DNA of 64,000 nt from Moricandia arvensis (lineage: Eukaryota > Streptophyta > Magnoliopsida > Brassicales > Brassicaceae), in NCBI GenBank assembly GCA_905132765.1, contig CAJHQP010002236.1, forward strand, positions 1 through 64,000, written 5' to 3'. Of this stretch, positions 57,321 to 64,000 are shown piece after piece. The position numbers and the translations under genes were made by a program. Position 1 is the stretch's first letter. Each line of letters opens with the position of its first letter. The notes beneath the pieces were generated by a model. That model made no database searches and was not told the origin of the DNA. It was given only the letters and a program-made list of their open reading frames with translations.

Positions 57321-59375
57321 TTGTTGATGGAGGAGACATTTGTATTCATCTGGCTACTTCTCATCTGCTTCACACACTTGGCTTCATCTATAACTCAAGA
57401 CTTCTCTTTCATAGGCTTCAAAAACCCCTCTCCAAATCTAACCTTATCTGGAGTTGCAGAGATCTCCAACACTGGAGCTATCAAACTCACAACAGATACA
57501 AGTCGCGTGACCGGTCACGCCTTCTACTCCTTACCAATCCGGTTCAAACCACCCGGTCAAAACCGAACCATGTCCTTCTCCACCTCTTTTGTAATAGTCA
57601 TGGTTCCAGAGTACGTCAGGCTTGGAGGCCACGGACTTGCCTTCGCCATCACGTCAACTCCAGATCTTCATGATTCTCTTCCTAGCCAGTACTTAGGCCT
57701 TTTGAACTCAAGCCGAGCTAACTTCTCTAGCAACTTCTTAGCTGTGGAGTTTGATACGGTCAGGGACTTGGACTTTGATGACATCAATGATAACCATGTT
57801 GGCATCGATATAAACAGTCTTGAATCAAGTACTTCAACTCCAGCTGGATATTTTCTTGCTAACTCAACCAAGAAGGAGCTTTTATTAAACAGTGGTCAAG
57901 TGTTTCAAGCTTGGGTTGATTATGATTCAGATAAGAAAAGGTTAGATGTTAAGCTCTCTCCATTCTCAGAGAAACCAAAGTTGTCTCTTCTCACTTACAA
58001 TGTAGATCTGTCCTCTGTCTTTGGAGATGATATGCATGTTGGTTTCTCTGCTTCGACCGGTATGCTAGCTAGTTCTCATTACATCTTAGGTTGGAACTTT
58101 AACATGAGTGGTGAAGCTTTGTCTCTGTCTTTACCATCTCTCCCTCGGCTCCCTGGTCCTATCAAGAAGAAGAAGAGCCTTGGCTTGATCCTAGGAGTGT
58201 CTCTCTCGTGTTGTCTTTTGATCATCACGGTTCTTGTTGCTGCAGTGATGTTTTTTATTAAAAGGGCAAAAGATGATGATAGAGTTGAAGAATGGGAGCT
58301 TGAGTTTGGTCCGCATAGATTCGCTTATAAAGAGCTGAAGAAAGCTACTAATGGTTTTGAGGACAAGGAGATTATCGGGTCTGGTGGATTTGGGAAAGTA
58401 TACAAAGGAAAGCTTCCAGATTCAGACGAGTTTGTAGCCGTCAAGAGAATCTCTCACGAGTCAAGACAAGGTGTACGAGAGTTCATGTCTGAGGTCTCAA
58501 GCATTGGTCACCTCAGGCATAGGAACCTTGTTCAGTTACTAGGTTGGTGTCGAAGGAGACAAGATTTGCTTCTGGTATATGATTACATGTCTAATGGAAG
58601 CTTAGACATGTACTTGTTCGAAGAAAACCCTAAAGTTATCTTGACGTGGAAGCAACGTTTCAAAATTATCACAGGGGTTGCTTCTGGTTTACTCTACCTA
58701 CATGAAGGATGGGAACAAACGGTTATTCACCGCGACATTAAATCCGCAAACGTTTTATTAGACGGTGAAATGAACGGGCGGGTCGGAGATTTCGGTCTTG
58801 CTAAGTTATATGAGCATGGATCGAACCCTGGAGCTACAAGAGTGGTTGGTACGTTTGGGTACTTAGCACCAGAACTTACTAAATCAGGAAAGTTAACCAC
58901 AAGCACTGATGTTTATGCGTTTGGAGCGGTTCTACTCGAAGTAGCTTGTGGTAGAAGACCAATAGAAACAAATGCATTACCTGAAGAGCTTGTAATGGTT
59001 GATTGGGTTTGGTCAAAATGGCAAAGTGGAGACATTAAAGATGTTGTGGACAGGAGATTGAACGGTGAGTTTGATGAAGAGGAGGTGTTTATGGTTATAA
59101 AACTAGGGCTTCTATGTTCTAACAATTCGCCTGAGGCTAGACCTACGATGAGACAAGTGGTTATGTATCTAGAGAAGCAGCATCCGTCGCCGGAGGTTGT
59201 GCCTGCGCCGGATTTTTTAGATAAGAATGATAGCATGTGTGTTGATGATGGATGTGGTAATGTTGGAGAGTTTGAGGATTTTGTGGACTCAGCTAGGTTT
59301 TATAGTAGACCGCATGAGACTACTACTTCGTCTATATTCTCATCCGCCGATAAAACTAAAACCGATGGGAGATGA
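57321..59375 (+). CDS. LECRKS4: L-type lectin-domain receptor kinase S.4
   Basis: Intronless, 684 residues. Two in-frame ATGs (57321, 57327) precede a signal peptide (FVFIWLLLICFTHLASS). The legume-lectin domain covers about 25-265 (FSTSFVIVM, GGHGLAFAIT, AVEFDTVRD, HVGIDINS). A single transmembrane helix lies at about 288-312 (LGLILGVSLSCCLLIITVLV). The kinase domain follows with the glycine loop IGSGGFGKVYKG (from about 353), the lysine in VAVKRIS (about 375), HRDIKSANVLL (Asp about 472), DFGLAKL (Asp about 490) and GTFGYLAPEL, so it is an RD-type kinase with all key residues. It is expected at the plasma membrane, with the lectin fold outside, in defence or development signalling; the ligand is unknown. 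The syntenic Arabidopsis gene At3g55550 has, as I remember, the same length. Confidence 0.95.
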   Translation: MLMEETFVFIWLLLICFTHLASSITQDFSFIGFKNPSPNLTLSGVAEISNTGAIKLTTDTSRVTGHAFYSLPIRFKPPGQNRTMSFSTSFVIVMVPEYVRLGGHGLAFAITSTPDLHDSLPSQYLGLLNSSRANFSSNFLAVEFDTVRDLDFDDINDNHVGIDINSLESSTSTPAGYFLANSTKKELLLNSGQVFQAWVDYDSDKKRLDVKLSPFSEKPKLSLLTYNVDLSSVFGDDMHVGFSASTGMLASSHYILGWNFNMSGEALSLSLPSLPRLPGPIKKKKSLGLILGVSLSCCLLIITVLVAAVMFFIKRAKDDDRVEEWELEFGPHRFAYKELKKATNGFEDKEIIGSGGFGKVYKGKLPDSDEFVAVKRISHESRQGVREFMSEVSSIGHLRHRNLVQLLGWCRRRQDLLLVYDYMSNGSLDMYLFEENPKVILTWKQRFKIITGVASGLLYLHEGWEQTVIHRDIKSANVLLDGEMNGRVGDFGLAKLYEHGSNPGATRVVGTFGYLAPELTKSGKLTTSTDVYAFGAVLLEVACGRRPIETNALPEELVMVDWVWSKWQSGDIKDVVDRRLNGEFDEEEVFMVIKLGLLCSNNSPEARPTMRQVVMYLEKQHPSPEVVPAPDFLDKNDSMCVDDGCGNVGEFEDFVDSARFYSRPHETTTSSIFSSADKTKTDGR

Positions 59376-59877
59376 TGGATTTGGTTTCGGTTTTTTTTCA
59401 TTGCATTTTGGTAATGTTTTTAAGTTTAATATTTTTCACCATGGAGAAGTTGAGGTGTATGCTAGAAAGTAAAATATTTTGCATTATGTGATGGTTTTCA
59501 GTTAACTAGTCTGAGCTGTAACTTAAGGGTTTTGAGTTTGTCGAGTCTATCATTAGCTGATGCTTTGGTATCACGGAAAGTTTTGGAGAACCCATCTCAT
59601 TCAGCAACATCTATAGCTAATTAGCACAAAAAACGTTATATGTCAACTCAATTCTAAAGTATAAAATCTAGGATTTGCATATCCAAAAACAAAAATGGTA
59701 TATGTTTTCAAATTAATGGAGCTGAGTGAGACCTAGTAAATACATCTATCCCCAATAATACCTATATATATTATATATACATAAGATATCAAATAACCCA
59801 TTTTGATGTAAAAAAATAAAAAAAATCAAATAACCCATTTTTTCTTTCAAAAATATCAAAGACTGAAACTAGGGAAC
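59376..59877. other. 3' region of the receptor kinase
   Basis: It probably contains the 3' UTR of the kinase gene in the first 250 bases. No gene was recognised in the rest. Confidence 0.4.
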
Positions 59878-60240
59878 CTTCATGGTATAAGTGCAATGTC
59901 CCATGACTGGATAACACTGACTGATCCTAACTCAAAGGAGAAAACCAGATTGTCTTTGCGTGTAGTGTCAAAGACCTTTACGTCTTCAGCCAGTATACCC
60001 TCATAGTGAACTAAAAAAATCAAATAGGGTTATGTTACTTGGTAAACGTATAGGATTGGCATTAAACAAAGAAACTAGTAAGAATAATTGAAAGTGTATA
60101 TGTTTGGCCCCTCTCATTCATTCAGGGACAAAGATCATTATGAGAATGTAAAGCTCGGTTTCAACATAGCATATCAGGTTTGGGTCTCCTTACAATCTCT
60201 TTCAAGACGCCACCATCTCCACCGGAAAGAGATCAGTGGC
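59878..60240 (-). pseudogene. FKBP20-1: FKBP20-1-type peptidyl-prolyl isomerase, fragment
   Basis: Two minus-strand pieces match the first part of plant FKBP20-1 in order: about 60226-60170 reads SGGDGGVLKEIVRRPKPDM, and 60010-59878, after an AG acceptor, reads HYEGILAEDVKVFDTTRKDN, LVFSFELGSVSVIQSWDIAL. At the end of the second piece a base is missing, so the expected TMK is out of frame. The remaining FKBP exons, the lysine-rich C-terminus and a start codon are absent. FKBP20-1 is a nuclear FK506-binding isomerase; At3g55520 is close to the lectin kinase gene in Arabidopsis, so this is the positional relic. Confidence 0.83.
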
Positions 60241-62396
60241 TAAATACTGTCCACAATGGAGTCTCCTGAGTGTCCCCTCTAATCCTACGATGTTCACGCC
60301 ACCCATATTTGGTGGCCCATTAGGCCCCATTTTTCAAGAAGTCTCTCTCCCACAAGAGATGCAAGCCCATGCAGTTGTAGAAATAGGTGATGACTTGACA
60401 CTTTTGATACAGCTACTTTTCTTTTGCCTTTAGGCTAAACACTCACTCCCATTCACTTTTTAAAGTAAGAAGAAAAGTATATTTGTAAATTTGTAACCCC
60501 CAATAATTACGAGCAAACTAGTACAAAAGATTCCACAAAATGAAAACAACAGTGTTATCTAACAATCCAAATCAAGCATGCTAATGAACAATCAACATTT
60601 TATAATCATTTAGCAAAGATCCTTTTTGATTTGTAGGGATGGCTGATAAAGTACAATCAATTTCAAATTCATCGTTGCACCAGTAACTTAACTATTATAA
60701 TTTGCCTCTTTATGATGGAATTAATGAATATTTTTTTGCCGCCATTACTCTTACATTTTTAAACACACTTAGAGATTTAAGTGTTATTAATTCAGCGTTG
60801 CAATGATCAAACATCCCTCTATATATTGCAATCTTCTATAGAACAATCAAATCGGCCCCGTTTGAATTTTCAAACTAATTTATTTTATTTTTACCACAAA
60901 GTGTCAAAAGTGAAGCAGTAGTTACATTGAAAATGTTCGACGATTAAACACGAAAATATTCAGCAAAGAAAACAAAAAACGCGTATACACACGTATTTAC
61001 CTATAATCTTTTCTTTGGTATTGACTTTATCATTTATCGATTGTACTGTAAAGAAGGTATTTATAGAAAATATCAATTAAACATCCATGGTTTTTGGTTG
61101 TAAGAAATATCGATTTTGGGAGTTAAGTGATCCGGTTGAAGCAATTTCACAACACTAAGTTTGTGTGATTATGCGGATATATGATCATATCTTAGATTTT
61201 ATTTAAATATGTTGAGAAATAGTTTGTCTCTGAAATACATATTTCTTTGGAATTTAGTTTGAATCATTCCATAGGTACGAAAAACTTTTGTGTTAATAAA
61301 AATTAAAGATGTAGATCTAGGACCTTTGCTAAGATGATTAAATTAACATATTATGGCTTATGGTTTTTAGAAGTTATTGATCTAGAACATGTTAGAAAAA
61401 AACATTATCACTTCTTGAGCAGTAATTAACTCAATGACAATGAGTAGCAGTAGTGACTTAATTTCTTAAAGAGACTCGATCTTTCTAGCCTCACCTCTGC
61501 TTATTTAATTCCCCATGCCTAATTAAGCACTACAGCAAAAATATTCTTATTTATTCGAGCTATTATGAATCATAATTAATGTGGTCATATTTGTTAGTAA
61601 AAGGAAATAAATTACGGGCCCAAATACGTTATACGTAGTGGGTTTATAAATCTGTTTATAAACTTTAAGATGTTTATAATATCGTATTTAAGTGGCAGCT
61701 ATTTCATGATATCGTATTTACGTGGCAGCTATTTCATGAAGTCGTAGACTACTTAAGATGTTAAATGTTATCGTCACATTGCTGTATCCATTCTATAATT
61801 TAACTTTGTTCATACTTATGTATAAGCTATCTTTAGCTAGATAATCTTTACTTTTGGGCAGCATTAGGAAGAAAAAATGTTAGTTCCTTAGTTAGATAAT
61901 TTTTTGTATTTCGCACGTTCAATCCACTAGTAACAACATTATTTTCAGGGCACTTTAAAATGTCACCGTTGTCCTTTGACTTCAAGGATATTCGAAAATC
62001 CTAATGACATTTAAGCATCTTAACCACTACATTTTTCTATTTTTTTTCTAACACAATTAAGTTCTAGCACGTTGCTTGGTCTAATGATAACTGCGATATG
62101 TTTAAATCACGTTCTAACAATTAGTTAAATATTAAATCGACATGAGAGCGTTGAAAACGAATGTAATTTACTATTTTATAGTAACATGCTTTGCATTCTC
62201 AATTGTTCAAGAGCATACACTAGAACTGATGAACAAAAGCAAAAACACAAACCTAAGAATCTAAACTACAACTAAGAGAGTACGTAGAAACCAGAAGAGA
62301 GGATCCTTTATGTGCATTTATATCTCTATCTACTTCCAGAAATCAAAACAGAGGTAAGAAGATGGAGAAGAAAAAAAAGATTTGATGCTTGACTTC
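60241..62396. other. Intergenic, no gene recognised
   Basis: AT-rich throughout. A short direct repeat of ATCGTATTTA-GTGGCAGCTATTTCATGA occurs at about 61,681 and 61,712. Bases close to 62,396 would be the 3' UTR of the RTFL/DVL gene. Confidence 0.45.
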
Positions 62397-62657
62397 TTAG
62401 TAGTGGTCGGAGTAATTATTCTTATTATTATCAGTCCAGCAAAGAAGCATGATAACGCATTTTCTTATGATGTAAAAGCGAGCTCCTTGTTCTCTAACCA
62501 GTCTCCCACACTTCCTTGTGAAACCGTGTTTCCCTTGCTTCTTCTGTCTCAACGAGCTCGTGACTCTCGACTTCTCTCCATCATCTCCGAAGGTTTCCTT
62601 TTTGGACGATAGTTTCCATTTCTGAAAATGCGGTGAGTTTGCTGATGATCGAGTCAT
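62397..62657 (-). CDS. RTFL7: ROTUNDIFOLIA-like / DEVIL small peptide
   Basis: Single exon, 86 codons from ATG 62657. The C-terminal half carries the RTFL/DVL signature, FTRKCGRLVREQGARFYIIR followed by KCVIMLLCW, with the conserved Cys, basic and aromatic positions. The N-terminal half is lysine- and serine-rich and variable, as usual. RTFL/DVL peptides are plant-specific, associate with membranes and restrict polar cell proliferation in lateral organs; activity lies in the conserved domain. The syntenic Arabidopsis gene is At3g55515. The number within the family rests on synteny only. A later in-frame start is not available before the domain, so the start is likely right. Confidence 0.82.
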   Translation of the reverse strand: MTRSSANSPHFQKWKLSSKKETFGDDGEKSRVTSSLRQKKQGKHGFTRKCGRLVREQGARFYIIRKCVIMLLCWTDNNKNNYSDHY

Positions 62658-64000
62658 TTAGATGTTTCTGATCTGCCCTCTGAAGTTTCTCTTGTTGGAG
62701 GTTAGTGGATTTTGGAATGTGTTCTCTTTAAGTTGGGAGATTCAACAAAGATAAAGAGAGAGAGAGCAGAAGTGCTTAGGAGGGGAGTTTAGGGTATACT
62801 TCCTCATTTATAACGGTGTGTTACAAATAAATATCGTTTTGAAAACAAAAAAAACGAGAAATAAAATAAACGTTTTCTCCTTTTTTGCTTTTACTTTACT
62901 CAATAGATCTTTAATTGATGAATATTTATAAAATCTACACTATATTATTTCTAATATTACTGTTTTTTTTCTTGCGCATCATATTTTTCAAAAGAAGTTC
63001 AGTTTTAACAAATTTAGGGTGACTAAAAAATTTTAAGATTTTAATTAACATTTTTTATTTAACATCTAAAATCTAATATAAAACTATGAAAATCATTATA
63101 TTAAGATTTGTTTCTTATACTTATCAATAAAATTCGTATTTTAGTCTTTCTTTCCATGAAGCAATACATTTTTTTTATCTAATCACTTCATAATCTATTA
63201 ACGTAGTTTTTAGTCTAATACATACGAATGAACGACAATGTACTCTTAATATCTTACGATAGACAAACATAGCTATATTCAAATGCACTATAGGGTGTAT
63301 TGTTTCAACTTTAGACAACAACAAATAGTTTAGGTCGTTGCGTACGACATCATAGCAAACCACTAATAGCTCATGCGAAATGTTATATATTCAAAACATT
63401 TGCATCCAAAATCTGTTATAATTGCATATATAGTGAGTAATTTCTCCAAAGGAATTGATTTATATAAGATACTTGTATGGTCAAATAAAAATAAACTAAA
63501 TATTTAATTGAATAAAAATCAACATTCTTATAAATATACCGCATTATTCTGTATTTGGATTAATTATATCTCTGTTTTTTATTAATGAGTTTCTTGAGGA
63601 GTAGCAGATTCTGCAATCTCAAACTATCTCACATTCTCACTAAAAGATAAAAAGATAAAGATAAAGCTTCAGCTGAAAGAGAGATTTTGATGCCCCAAAA
63701 CAAATCAAAATTACTGACATTTTATCTGCATAGATAATTGTTTGCTGCTTTATTAATACAATTCAAGTATTCCCACTAACAACAGTTATATATTCAGTCC
63801 AAAACAATATAATCTCAATACCGATAATAGTAAATTTTATTTGTGTCTTTATTTATTTATGCATATTAATTTTGCTAATACAAATGTTGATGCCTCTCCC
63901 TGTACGACATACTTATGAGATGTTAAAAGAAAAAAAAATCACTCGAAAACTACTGAATAAATATTTTAGAAGTGAAACATATATTACTTTATTTTTTTTC
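62658..64000. other. Intergenic, upstream of the RTFL/DVL gene
   Basis: A GAGAGAGAGAG tract at about 62,755-62,767 probably belongs to the 5' UTR or core promoter of the RTFL/DVL gene. Further right the DNA is AT-rich with no supported gene. Confidence 0.4.

Noticed and set aside
61900..61932. Helitron 3' end at CTAG|T
   Set aside because: CTAG|T is present but no hairpin precedes it.
1..64000. CRISPR arrays, operons or prokaryotic features
   Set aside because: Spliceosomal introns and plant gene families throughout; all repeat arrays found are ordinary tandem repeats without unique spacers.

Overview
This window is nuclear DNA from a crucifer (Brassicaceae). It is AT-rich and intron-bearing, with plant receptor-kinase, AT-hook and proline-synthesis genes and abundant Arabidopsis/Brassica-type transposons. 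Read right to left, the recognisable host genes and relics follow the order I remember for Arabidopsis thaliana chromosome 3, about At3g55515 to At3g55670: an RTFL/DVL peptide gene, FKBP20-1 (relic), lectin receptor kinase S.4, AHL15, a small DUF7722-like gene, Use1 (relic), a MAM33-type mitochondrial protein, P5CS2, eIF6A, a serine-rich TPRXL-like gene, and an S1/SPH self-incompatibility-type relic. Several Arabidopsis neighbours are absent (RCC1-like, GDP-mannose pyrophosphorylase, Use1 5' part, FPGS3, a mitochondrial carrier, SDIR1, an NTF2-like gene). Gene loss with collinearity kept fits one fractionated subgenome of a mesohexaploid such as Brassica or Raphanus, but the species is inference.

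Layout. 0-5.6 kb: SPH pseudogene, a MULE-like non-autonomous element, and an intact five-exon TPRXL-like gene. 5.8-14.4 kb: one 8.5-kb Mutator-like element with 57-bp inverted ends and a perfect 9-bp target duplication. It carries MURA, a GRF zinc-finger gene and a DUF1985-Ulp1 protease gene; MURA and the Ulp1 gene are damaged. 14.4-20.3 kb: gene-poor. 20.3-22.0 kb: eIF6. 22-37 kb: a transposon-rich interval with PIF/Harbinger MITEs, a 2.7-kb Helitron that captured part of a LOG2-like E3 ligase gene and has a 93-bp perfect inverted repeat at its 5' end, a 4.4-kb decayed PIF/Harbinger element, and a small Helitron. 37.3-43.9 kb: P5CS2 (20 exons, 726 aa) tail-to-tail with the MAM33-type gene. 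44.5-47.3 kb: a MITE, the Use1 relic and the DUF7722-like gene. 47.8-51.7 kb: a reverse-oriented Helitron with a captured ribosomal protein eL42 exon, then a possible further insertion. 52.8-59.4 kb: AHL15 and the lectin receptor kinase. 59.9-62.7 kb: FKBP20-1 fragments and the RTFL/DVL gene. The rest is AT-rich intergenic DNA.

The host genes are not an operon and act in unrelated processes: proline synthesis, 60S ribosome biogenesis, mitochondrial matrix function, chromatin regulation, cell-surface signalling and organ growth. The main novelty lies in the mobile-element architecture and in half-decayed relics of collinear genes. Gene names rest on recognising protein families and on remembered synteny, not on a database search.
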